From Acidovorax sp. (lineage in GTDB: Bacteria > Pseudomonadota > Gammaproteobacteria > Burkholderiales > Burkholderiaceae_C), in assembly GCA_030150585.1 (NCBI GenBank), contig JASLFM010000115.1, positions 1-5,729 of the forward strand: DNA of 5,729 nucleotides, given 5' to 3'. A program made the position numbers and the translations under genes. The notes under the pieces were generated by a model. That model had not been told where the DNA came from. It did no database searches and saw only the letters and a list, made by a program, of their open reading frames with translations. Below are positions 1-5,700 of this stretch, piece after piece (within the stretch, counting starts at the first letter, position 1; each line of letters begins with the position of its first letter).

Positions 1-615
1 CGCGTCGACCTTGACGCACAGCACGCCGCCCGCCAGGCTGCCGCTGGTCTGGTGCTCGCAGCCAAACCGGTTGTCGGAGGTTTGCATGATGCCGTTGCCG
101 CCCGAGGTGCCGGCGGTCTGGACGGACAAGACGGCGGCGTCGGCCAGGACCCCTTCGGAGCCCAGCGACGTGAACGTCCACAGGCCCTTGAGGCTTTGGA
201 CGGTGGCGGGATAGCCGAAGTTGAAGCGCGAAATGGCGACTTCCGGCTCCCCGGGGAAAGTGATGAAGCCCGTGGTGCCGCTCGTGAAGCGGATGCTGAC
301 GTTGCCGGGAGTGCCGGCCTCGACGCCGGAGCGGGGGCCGCTGCCGAAGTAGCGGCCGCCACTGTAGCGCGTCAGCGGGCCCGTGAAGCGGTCGTTGCTC
401 AAGGGCCCCGAGGCCAGGTAGAACGACGACTGGCCGTTGCTCTCGTAGGCGTACATCTGCATGACCAGCGTGCCGTTCTGCGCGTCCATGGCCAAGCCGC
501 GTCCGGGCAGGCCGTTGACTTCCGACGTCACCACCCAGGTGCCGCTCTGCGGCATGAAGGCCTGGGCCAGGCCTGCGCCCAGCAATGCAGCAGCGGCGAT
601 TGCTTGCTTGAACAT
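1..615 (-). CDS. Exported protein of unknown function, C-terminus outside the window
   Basis: I do not recognise this family. Reading leftward from an ATG at 615, the frame is open for 205 codons to the window edge, so the C-terminus is missing. The first residues, MFKQAIAAAALLGAGLAQA, form a typical Sec signal peptide: a lysine, a hydrophobic Ala/Leu core and an AQA cleavage site after residue 19. The mature part is rich in Gly, Ser, Thr and aromatic residues with alternating hydrophobics (for example GTLVMQMYAY, SSFYLASG, RYFGSG, ISRFNFGY, GLWTFTSL), which suggests a beta-rich periplasmic or secreted fold. No lipobox or membrane helix follows the signal. Cys186 and Cys200 could form a disulfide. 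An AGGGAG ribosome site lies four bases before the ATG. A TATAAA at 669-674 (minus strand) could be a -10 element, but I find no good -35. The gene is divergent from nrdD. Coding status is well supported; function is unknown. Confidence 0.85.
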   Translation of the reverse strand, partial: MFKQAIAAAALLGAGLAQAFMPQSGTWVVTSEVNGLPGRGLAMDAQNGTLVMQMYAYESNGQSSFYLASGPLSNDRFTGPLTRYSGGRYFGSGPRSGVEAGTPGNVSIRFTSGTTGFITFPGEPEVAISRFNFGYPATVQSLKGLWTFTSLGSEGVLADAAVLSVQTAGTSGGNGIMQTSDNRFGCEHQTSGSLAGGVLCVKVDA

Positions 616-711
616 CGATCTCCCTCTCGTACGTATGGATTGAATGGCCCCGCCATGGAGGCCGCCCGTTTATATCCGATCGCGGTTCCGTGGAGGCTCC
701 GGCCCTCGACG

Positions 712-725
712 TTGTGCTTGATCAA
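712..725. promoter_or_regulatory. FNR/ANR-like binding site upstream of nrdD
   Basis: The sequence TTGTG-CTTG-ATCAA matches the FNR/ANR consensus TTGAT-N4-ATCAA at 8 of 10 defined positions, with one perfect half-site. Its centre (718.5) is 41.5 bp before position 760, the usual activator distance at class II FNR-dependent promoters, and a -10-like hexamer lies in the matching place. Class III reductase is an anaerobic enzyme, so control by an oxygen-sensing FNR homologue is expected. The left half-site is imperfect, so a chance match remains possible. The site could also influence the divergent gene at 615. Confidence 0.5.
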
Positions 726-739
726 ACTACCTATGGTGT
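724..739. promoter_or_regulatory. NrdR box 1 (distal, weaker)
   Basis: AAACTACCTATGGTGT agrees with the proximal box at 756-771 in 11 of 16 positions and keeps the conserved outer bases (ACTA on the left, GTGT on the right). Its start is 32 bp, about three helical turns, from that of the proximal box. NrdR boxes in bacteria usually occur as such pairs on one face of the helix. It overlaps the FNR-like site by two bases and lies between that site and the putative -10. Alone it would not be convincing; the spacing is the main support. Confidence 0.6.
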
Positions 740-747
740 TCGATGGG

Positions 748-753
748 TATCGT
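748..753 (+). promoter_or_regulatory. Putative -10 element of the nrdD promoter
   Basis: TATCGT matches the sigma-70 consensus TATAAT at four of six positions. It would place the transcription start near 759-760, giving a leader of about 24 bases before the nrdD ATG. There is no convincing -35 hexamer at the right distance, which is common where FNR occupies the -41.5 position. This call depends on the FNR-like site being real. Confidence 0.35.
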
Positions 754-755
754 GA

Positions 756-771
756 ACACTATATGTAGTGT
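756..771. promoter_or_regulatory. NrdR box 2 (proximal, strong)
   Basis: ACACTATATGTAGTGT is a close match to the NrdR box consensus (about acaCwAtATaTwGtgt). The outer bases AACACTA and TAGTGTT form a perfect 7-bp dyad around TATG. NrdR is the zinc-finger/ATP-cone repressor that shuts ribonucleotide reductase genes when dATP is high. The box covers the predicted transcription start and ends three bases before the nrdD ribosome site, so bound repressor would block initiation. Confidence 0.85.
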
Positions 772-783
772 TTTGGAGTTTCC

Positions 784-2799
784 ATGGCCACCACCACCCT
801 GCCGCGCGATGTGATCCTGCGCAGCGGCGAACGCACCGCTTTCGATGCGGGGCGCATCCTGCGGGCGATCGTGCGCGCGGGCGCTTCCACGGGCGAGTTC
901 GGCGAGGACGAGGCGCAGTTGCTCACCGCCCAGGTGACCAAGGTGCTGGTCCACCGCTTCCGCGGCGGGGCCCCTGCCATCGAGCAGATCCAGGATGTGG
1001 TGGAACAGACCCTGATCGCCGCCAACCACCTGGCCACCGCGCGCGCCTACATCGTCTACCGCGAGCAGCACGCCACATTGCGTGGCGACCGGCAGACGCT
1101 GGTGCATGTGGAGCGCTCCATCAACGAATACCTCACGCGCGCCGACTGGCGCGTGAACGCCAACGCCAACCAGGGCTACTCGCTGGGCGGGCTGATCCTC
1201 AACGTGGCGGGCAAGGTCACGGCCAACTACTGGCTTTCGCATGTCTACGCGCCCGAGATCGGCGAGGCGCACCGCAGCGGCGACCTCCACATCCATGACC
1301 TCGACATGCTCAGCGGCTACTGCGCGGGCTGGTCGCTGCGCACGCTGCTGCACGAGGGGCTGAACGGCGTGCCGGGCAAGGTGGAGGCGGGGCCCCCCAA
1401 GCACATGAGCTCCGCCGTGGGGCAGATCGTGAACTTCCTCGGCACGCTGCAAAACGAATGGGCCGGCGCGCAGGCGTTCTCGTCGTTCGACACCTACATG
1501 GCGCCCTTCGTGCGCAAGGACGGCATGGACTACGCCGCCGTGCGCCAGTGCATCCAGGAGCTGGTCTACAACCTCAACGTGCCCTCGCGCTGGGGCACGC
1601 AGACGCCGTTCACCAACCTCACCTTCGACTGGACCTGCCCGGAGGACCTGCGCGATCAGGTGCCGGTGATCGGCGGCGTGGAGATGCCGTTTTGCTACGG
1701 CGAGCTGCAGGCCGAAATGGACCTGATTAACCGCGCCTACATCGACGTCATGACCACGGGCGACGCCAAGGGCCGCGTGTTCACCTTCCCCATTCCCACG
1801 TACAACATCACGCCCGACTTCCCCTGGGAGAGCGAGAACGCCGCCGCCCTGTTCGACATGACGGCCAAGTACGGCCTGCCGTACTTCCAGAACTTCATCA
1901 ACTCCGAACTGTCGCCGAACATGGTGCGATCCATGTGCTGTCGGCTGCAGCTCGACCTGCGCGAGCTGCTCAAGCGCGGCAACGGCCTGTTCGGCAGCGC
2001 CGAGCAGACCGGCAGCCTGGGCGTGGTGACCATCAACTGCGCGCGGCTGGGCTATCTGCATGCGGGCGACGAGGGTGCCCTGTTCACTGCGCTCGATCGC
2101 CTGCTCGAGCTCGGCAAGCAAAGCCTGGAGACCAAGCGCAAGCTCATCCAGCGCCTCATGGACCAGGGCCTGTTCCCCTACACCAAGCGCTACCTGGGCA
2201 CGCTGCGCAACCACTTCAGCACGCTGGGCGTGAACGGCATCAACGAGATGATCCGCAACTTCACGGGCGATGCGCACGACATCACGACGGAATGGGGCCA
2301 CCGGTTCGCGCTGCGCCTGCTCGACCACGTGCGTGAACGCATGACCGCCTTCCAGGAGGAAACCGGCCACCTCTACAACCTCGAAGCCACGCCTGCCGAA
2401 GGCACCACCTACCGCTTCGCCAAGGAGGACAAGAAGCGCTGGCCCGCCATCCTGCAGGCCGGCACGGCCGAACAGCCGTACTACACGAACTCGTCGCAGC
2501 TGCCCGTGGGCTTCACCAGCGACCCGTTCGAGGCGCTGCAGCGCCAGGAGGCGCTGCAAGGCAGGTACACCGGCGGCACGGTGCTGCACCTATACATGGG
2601 CGAGCGCATCTCCAGCGGCGCGGCCTGCCGCGAGCTGGTCAAGCGCGCGTTGACGAACTTCCGCCTGCCCTACATCACTGTCACGCCCACCTTCTCCATC
2701 TGCCCCACGCACGGCTACCTGGCGGGCGAGCACCCGTTCTGCCCTGCATGCGACGAGGAGCGGCTGGCGGCCAAGCGCCGGCACCTGCTCGCGGCTTGA
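784..2799 (+). CDS. nrdD: Anaerobic (class III) ribonucleoside-triphosphate reductase, catalytic chain lacking the glycyl-radical tail
   Basis: This 671-residue protein is the main chain of the oxygen-sensitive reductase that makes dNTPs from NTPs. Residues about 6-100 are an ATP-cone allosteric domain (VILRSGERTAFDAGRI through ARAYIVYRE). The 10-stranded barrel follows, with family blocks such as GDLHIHDLD, SSAVGQIVNFLGTLQNEWAG, LNVPSRWGTQTPFTNLTFDW and RSMCCRLQLDLREL. Candidate active-site cysteines are Cys180 (SGYCAGW) and the Cys385-Cys386 pair (SMCCRL); I infer these from family position, not structure. Near the end, Cys640-x2-His643 and Cys653-x2-Cys656 form the usual zinc motif. The family normally continues within about 10-20 residues into a glycyl-radical motif of the type RVxGY, but here the chain stops at Ala671 (TGA 2797-2799). 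That motif is in the next gene. The start is set by GGAG at 775-778, five bases before the ATG. It is the first gene of the operon, behind the FNR-like and NrdR sites. Confidence 0.95.
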   Translation: MATTTLPRDVILRSGERTAFDAGRILRAIVRAGASTGEFGEDEAQLLTAQVTKVLVHRFRGGAPAIEQIQDVVEQTLIAANHLATARAYIVYREQHATLRGDRQTLVHVERSINEYLTRADWRVNANANQGYSLGGLILNVAGKVTANYWLSHVYAPEIGEAHRSGDLHIHDLDMLSGYCAGWSLRTLLHEGLNGVPGKVEAGPPKHMSSAVGQIVNFLGTLQNEWAGAQAFSSFDTYMAPFVRKDGMDYAAVRQCIQELVYNLNVPSRWGTQTPFTNLTFDWTCPEDLRDQVPVIGGVEMPFCYGELQAEMDLINRAYIDVMTTGDAKGRVFTFPIPTYNITPDFPWESENAAALFDMTAKYGLPYFQNFINSELSPNMVRSMCCRLQLDLRELLKRGNGLFGSAEQTGSLGVVTINCARLGYLHAGDEGALFTALDRLLELGKQSLETKRKLIQRLMDQGLFPYTKRYLGTLRNHFSTLGVNGINEMIRNFTGDAHDITTEWGHRFALRLLDHVRERMTAFQEETGHLYNLEATPAEGTTYRFAKEDKKRWPAILQAGTAEQPYYTNSSQLPVGFTSDPFEALQRQEALQGRYTGGTVLHLYMGERISSGAACRELVKRALTNFRLPYITVTPTFSICPTHGYLAGEHPFCPACDEERLAAKRRHLLAA

Positions 2800-2811
2800 G
2801 GCCCCAACGGG

Positions 2812-2863
2812 CTTCCAGCGCTTAACCGTCAATCGCAAGCAGCTATCGAAACCGTAGTTTTCA
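2812..2863 (+). repeat. Comamonadaceae-type intergenic repeat, complete copy
   Basis: The segment begins CTTCCAGCGCTTAACC and contains the core AGCTATCGAAACCGTAGTTT (2841-2860). AGCGCTT (2817-2823) and AATCGC (2830-2835) form an imperfect dyad. I recall elements of the form CCAGCGCTT...AAGCGC..AGCTATCAAAA as abundant between genes in Acidovorax, Rhodoferax and Polaromonas; this is recognition from memory, not a search. A second, partial copy lies before recQ in the same orientation relative to its gene. This copy fills most of the 83-bp gap between the large nrdD chain and the small glycyl-radical gene. Its role is unknown. Confidence 0.7.
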
Positions 2864-2870
2864 ACCCCCC

Positions 2871-2876
2871 AAGGAG
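2871..2876 (+). promoter_or_regulatory. Strong ribosome binding site of the glycyl-radical gene
   Basis: AAGGAG sits six bases before the ATG at 2883. It is the best Shine-Dalgarno sequence in the window, stronger than that of the large nrdD chain. It argues that the small reading frame is translated in its own right, not a remnant of a frameshifted nrdD. Confidence 0.8.
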
Positions 2877-2882
2877 TCCACC

Positions 2883-3083
2883 ATGAGCCATTTCTCCACC
2901 ACCGAACAAGCCGCCCTGGCTGCCGTGCAGCTCACCGATGCCGAGCGCCAGCCCTGCGAGGTCTGGACGCGCGTGATGGGCTACCACCGCCCCGTCGCCA
3001 GCTTCAACGTGGGCAAGCAGGGCGAGCACCACGAGCGCCAATTCTTCGCCGAGCCCGCACGTGGTTGCAACCGCCACGGCTGA
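2883..3083 (+). CDS. nrdD: Separate glycyl-radical domain of anaerobic ribonucleotide reductase
   Basis: This 66-residue protein carries the part of NrdD missing from the preceding gene. Residues 25-52 contain CEVWTRVMGYHRPVASFN, then VGKQGEHHER, which is the class III glycyl-radical region: RVMGY with the radical glycine at Gly33 (codon 2979-2981), followed by RPV..FN.GK..E. NrdG would abstract hydrogen from Gly33, and the radical would pass to a cysteine of the large chain. Residues 1-24 have no equivalent in a fused NrdD as I know it and may help docking or serve as a linker. Its ATG is 83 bases after the large-chain stop and in another reading frame, with its own AAGGAG. The last 23 bases overlap nrdG. 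The motif is intact, so I read this as a functional split subunit. Similar short NrdD annotations may exist in related bacteria; I could not check. The symbol is shared with the large chain because no separate name is known to me. Confidence 0.88.
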   Translation: MSHFSTTEQAALAAVQLTDAERQPCEVWTRVMGYHRPVASFNVGKQGEHHERQFFAEPARGCNRHG

Positions 3084-3762
3084 CGCACTGCCTGCGCGGG
3101 CCCTGCGCCTGGGGGGCCTGACGCCGCTCACCACGATTGACTTTCCCGGCAAGCTCGCGGCCGTGGTGTTCTGCCAGGGCTGCCCCTGGCGCTGCGGCTA
3201 CTGCCACAACACGCAGTTGCTGGACGCGAACGCGCCGCCCGCCCACACCTGGGCCGACGTGGAGCGCCTGCTGGACGAGCGGCGCGGCCTGCTCGACGGC
3301 GTGGTGTTCTCGGGCGGCGAGCCCACGCTGCAGGCCGCCCTGCAAGAGGCGCTGGAGCGCGTGCGGGCCCTGGGCTTCGCCACGGGCCTGCACACGGCAG
3401 GCATGTACCCGGAACGTCTCGCGGCCCTGCTGCCGCTGCTCGATTGGGTGGGGCTCGATATCAAGGCGCCGCCGCAGCGCTACGACGCCGTCACGCGCAC
3501 GCCGGGCAGCGGCGCCAAGGCCTGGGCATCGCTGCGCCACCTGCTCGCCAGCGGCGTGGCGTATGAATGCCGCACCACCTGGCATGCGGGGCTGTATGGC
3601 GAGGACGACCTGCGCACGCTCGCGTGCGCCCTGGCGGCCGAGGGCGTGCAGCACTGGGCGCTGCAGGAGTGCCGCGCCGATGGCGCGCCCGCATGGTCCG
3701 CGGGGGTGGTGCAGCGCATCGCGCAGGACTGGGCCGGTACGCTGGCCTTGCGCCGCGCCTGA
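3061..3762 (+). CDS. nrdG: Anaerobic ribonucleoside-triphosphate reductase activating protein (radical SAM)
   Basis: NrdG is the activase that cleaves S-adenosylmethionine with a 4Fe-4S cluster and installs the glycyl radical on the reductase. The 233-residue product has the radical-SAM triad Cys41-x3-Cys45-x2-Cys48 in GCPWRCGYCHN, an extra Cys38 just before it, and the SAM-contacting SGGEPT at 84-89. GLTPLTTIDFPGK ahead of the cluster is typical of the longer NrdG type (I recall TIGR02495), as is the length; E. coli NrdG is about 155 residues. The start is a GTG at 3061: the frame is closed by a TGA at 2974-2976 and no start codon lies between, nor is there an ATG before the cluster. No clear ribosome site precedes it, and it overlaps the glycyl-radical gene by 23 bases, so translation is probably coupled to that gene. 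Confidence 0.93.
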   Translation: MVATATADALPARALRLGGLTPLTTIDFPGKLAAVVFCQGCPWRCGYCHNTQLLDANAPPAHTWADVERLLDERRGLLDGVVFSGGEPTLQAALQEALERVRALGFATGLHTAGMYPERLAALLPLLDWVGLDIKAPPQRYDAVTRTPGSGAKAWASLRHLLASGVAYECRTTWHAGLYGEDDLRTLACALAAEGVQHWALQECRADGAPAWSAGVVQRIAQDWAGTLALRRA

Positions 3763-3774
3763 TTCGCTTTCTCA

Positions 3775-3793
3775 GCCGGCAGCTACTGCCGGC
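3775..3793. terminator. Hairpin at the convergent nrdG/recQ junction, possible terminator
   Basis: GCCGGCAG (3775-3782) and CTGCCGGC (3786-3793) pair perfectly over eight bases around a CTA loop. The loop is the recQ stop codon (TAG on the minus strand), and one arm encodes the final recQ residues. It starts 13 bases after the nrdG stop, so it can serve both converging genes. Neither strand has a T-run after the stem (ACACCC on plus, TGAGAAAG on minus), so it is not a canonical intrinsic terminator; it may instead protect 3' ends or assist factor-dependent stopping. Confidence 0.45.
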
Positions 3794-5639
3794 ACACCCG
3801 CAGCACGTCCTCGCCGTAGGCCTCGAGCTTTTTCGCCCCCATGCCGCTGATGCCCTGCAGGTCGTCGAGCGTGGCGGGCGCCCGCTCGGCGATCGCGGCC
3901 AGCGTCGCGTCGTGGAAGATCACGTAAGCCGGCAGGTTGTGCTCGCGCGCCACCTCGGCGCGCCAGGCCTTGAGGTTGATGAAGCGTACCTGCGCATCGG
4001 GCCCCAGGTTGGCGGCGGCCACGGGCGGGGTGCTCGCGCGGCGCGTGCGCCTGGGCGCGGCGTGGGCCGTGGCTTCGCGCAGCTGCACGGCCTGCGCGCC
4101 GCGCAGCACGGGGCGCGAGCCCTCGGTGAGGCACAGCGTGTCGAAGGTGTGGCCGTTGTCCATCGCCACCTTGTGCAGCCCCACGGCGCCAATGGCCAGC
4201 AGCTGGCGCAGCACGCCGCGCAGCTGGGCCTCGCTGTACGCGGCGCCCAGGCCGAAGGTGGAGAGCTTGTCGTGGCCGAACTGGCGCACCTTGTCGGTGT
4301 CCTTGCCGCGCACGATGTCCATGATGTGGCCCGTGCCGAAGGTGAGGCCGCTGGCCTCGTGCACGCGGTAGATGGTCGACAGCAGCTTGCGCGCGGCGTC
4401 CGTGCCGTCCCACACGGCGGGCGGGTTCAGGCAGTTGTCGCAGTTGCCGCAGGGTTCGGCCGCCTCGCCGAAGTAGGCGAGCAGCCGCACGCGGCGGCAG
4501 TCCGTGGCTTCGGCCAGCGCGAGCAGCGCGTCGAGCTTGCCGCGCATCACGGCCTTGAACTCCTCGGCCGCGGGGCTCTCGTCGATCATGCGGCGCTGGT
4601 TCACCACGTCCTGCAGGCCGTAGGCCATCCAGGCGTCGGCGGCCAGGCCGTCGCGGCCCGCGCGGCCCGTCTCCTGGTAGTAGCCCTCGATGTTCTTGGG
4701 CATGTCCACATGCGCGACGAAGCGCACATCGGGCTTGTCGATGCCCATGCCGAACGCGATGGTGGCCACCATCACGATGCCGTCCTCGCGCAGGAAGCGG
4801 TCCTGGTTCTGCTGGCGCACTTCGGGCGGCAGCCCCGCGTGGTAGGGCAGGGACTTGAGGCCCGCATCGACCAGCGCGGCCGCGAGTTCCTCCACGCGCT
4901 TGCGCGACTGGCAGTAGACCACGCCCGCTTCCTCGGGGTGCTCGCGCTCGATGAAGCGCAGCAGCTGCGTGAGCGGCTCCTTCTTTTCCTCGATGCGGTA
5001 GCGGATGTTGGGCCGGTCGAAGCTGCTGACGAACTGCCGCGCCTCCTGCAACTGCAGCCCGGCGACGATGTCGGCGCGCGTGAGCTCGTCGGCCGTGGCC
5101 GTGAGGGCGATGCGCGGCACGTCGGGGTAGCGCTCGTGCAGCAGGGACAGCTGGCGGTATTCGGGCCGGAAGTCGTGGCCCCACTGGCTCACGCAGTGCG
5201 CCTCGTCGATGGCGAACAGCGAGAGCTGCCCGCGCCGGTGCAGGCCGTCCAGCAGGTCGAGGAAGCGCTCGGTGGTCACGCGCTCGGGCGCGGCGTAGAG
5301 CAGCGTGATCTCGCCGCGCGCCAGGTGCCGCTCCACGTCCAGCGTCTGCTGCCAGTCGAGCGTGGAGTTGAGGAAGGCCGCGTTCACCCCGGCCTCGTGC
5401 AGCGCGCCCACCTGGTCGTGCATGAGGGCGATGAGCGGCGACACGACAATGGCCACGCCCTGGCCCGCATCGTGACGCACGATGGCCGGCACCTGGTAGC
5501 ACAGGCTCTTGCCGCCGCCCGTGGGCATGAGCACGAGCGCGTCGCCACCGGCGATCACGTGCCCGACGATGGCCTCCTGCGGGCCGCGGAATTGTTCGTA
5601 GCCGAAGACGTCGTGCAGGACGGAGTGGGCGGGGGACAA
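3783..5639 (-). CDS. recQ: ATP-dependent DNA helicase RecQ
   Basis: RecQ is a 3'-5' superfamily 2 helicase of recombinational repair and fork processing. With the TTG start at 5639 it has 618 residues, near the E. coli length. Motif 0 (FRGPQ, 17-21), Walker A (MPTGGGKS, 38-45), DEAH (145-148) with the following aromatic-rich loop QWGHDFRPEY, motif III (LTATA, from 179) and motif VI (QETGRAGRDG, 322-331) are intact. The zinc cysteines are at 381, 397, 400 and 403, almost exactly the E. coli spacing. A winged-helix RQC domain follows (about 408-515), then a low-complexity Ala/Arg/Pro linker and a C-terminal HRDC domain (about the last 70 residues, with YVIFHDATL and GISGMGAKKLE). A longer in-frame ATG at 5726 would add 29 residues that do not resemble RecQ, run through the repeat copy and start inside an inverted repeat, so I prefer TTG. 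It is convergent with nrdG. Confidence 0.95.
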   Translation of the reverse strand: MSPAHSVLHDVFGYEQFRGPQEAIVGHVIAGGDALVLMPTGGGKSLCYQVPAIVRHDAGQGVAIVVSPLIALMHDQVGALHEAGVNAAFLNSTLDWQQTLDVERHLARGEITLLYAAPERVTTERFLDLLDGLHRRGQLSLFAIDEAHCVSQWGHDFRPEYRQLSLLHERYPDVPRIALTATADELTRADIVAGLQLQEARQFVSSFDRPNIRYRIEEKKEPLTQLLRFIEREHPEEAGVVYCQSRKRVEELAAALVDAGLKSLPYHAGLPPEVRQQNQDRFLREDGIVMVATIAFGMGIDKPDVRFVAHVDMPKNIEGYYQETGRAGRDGLAADAWMAYGLQDVVNQRRMIDESPAAEEFKAVMRGKLDALLALAEATDCRRVRLLAYFGEAAEPCGNCDNCLNPPAVWDGTDAARKLLSTIYRVHEASGLTFGTGHIMDIVRGKDTDKVRQFGHDKLSTFGLGAAYSEAQLRGVLRQLLAIGAVGLHKVAMDNGHTFDTLCLTEGSRPVLRGAQAVQLREATAHAAPRRTRRASTPPVAAANLGPDAQVRFINLKAWRAEVAREHNLPAYVIFHDATLAAIAERAPATLDDLQGISGMGAKKLEAYGEDVLRVCRQ

Positions 5640-5644
5640 AGGAA

Positions 5645-5664
5645 ATACTCTTGTTTTGATAGCT
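5645..5664 (-). repeat. Partial copy of the intergenic repeat before recQ
   Basis: Read on the minus strand, AGCTATCAAAACAAGAGTAT (5664-5645) matches the core of the copy at 2841-2860 (AGCTATCGAAACCGTAGTTT) in 15 of 20 positions, including AGCTATC, AAAC and AGT. The upstream CCAGCGCTT dyad part is absent. As with the other copy, the core points toward the gene that follows and lies just before its start. Confidence 0.55.
5648..5652 (-). promoter_or_regulatory. Ribosome binding site supporting the TTG start of recQ
   Basis: On the minus strand AAGAG lies eight bases before the TTG at 5639. It is a modest Shine-Dalgarno, but neither in-frame ATG further out (5726 and 5705) has a visible ribosome site within the window; for 5726 the upstream sequence is almost entirely outside it. 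Confidence 0.45.
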
Positions 5665-5700
5665 AGCGACGGCCGCCCGCCTTGCGCGCGGGGCCGAAGC

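Noticed and set aside
669..674. TATAAA (minus strand) as the -10 of the divergent exported-protein gene
   Set aside because: No acceptable -35 is found 16-18 bases away, so I do not list it as a feature; it remains a weak possibility.
718..725. TTGATCAA as a stand-alone FNR palindrome
   Set aside because: The two half-sites overlap with no 4-base spacer. The better reading uses its right half ATCAA with TTGTG at 712-716.
727..2589. 620-codon open frame on the minus strand across nrdD
   Set aside because: It is antisense to a confidently identified nrdD. Its translation is a low-diversity Arg/Ala/Val/His/Gly mix typical of the complement of GC-rich codons, with no recognisable motif.
2797..2799. 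TGA at the end of the large nrdD chain as a selenocysteine codon or programmed frameshift
   Set aside because: No cysteine or catalytic residue is expected there. The glycyl-radical motif is in another frame 83 bases on with its own AAGGAG, and no slippery sequence is visible, so an ordinary stop and a separate gene explain it better.
784..3083. nrdD as a frameshifted pseudogene
   Set aside because: All motifs of both parts are intact, the second part has a strong ribosome site and its own N-terminal extension, and intact nrdG follows with overlap. Decay would not be expected to leave this arrangement.
3567..5666. 699-codon open frame on the plus strand across recQ
   Set aside because: It is a shadow of recQ. 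The product is Arg/Ala/Gly/His-rich with no domain, and it starts inside nrdG.
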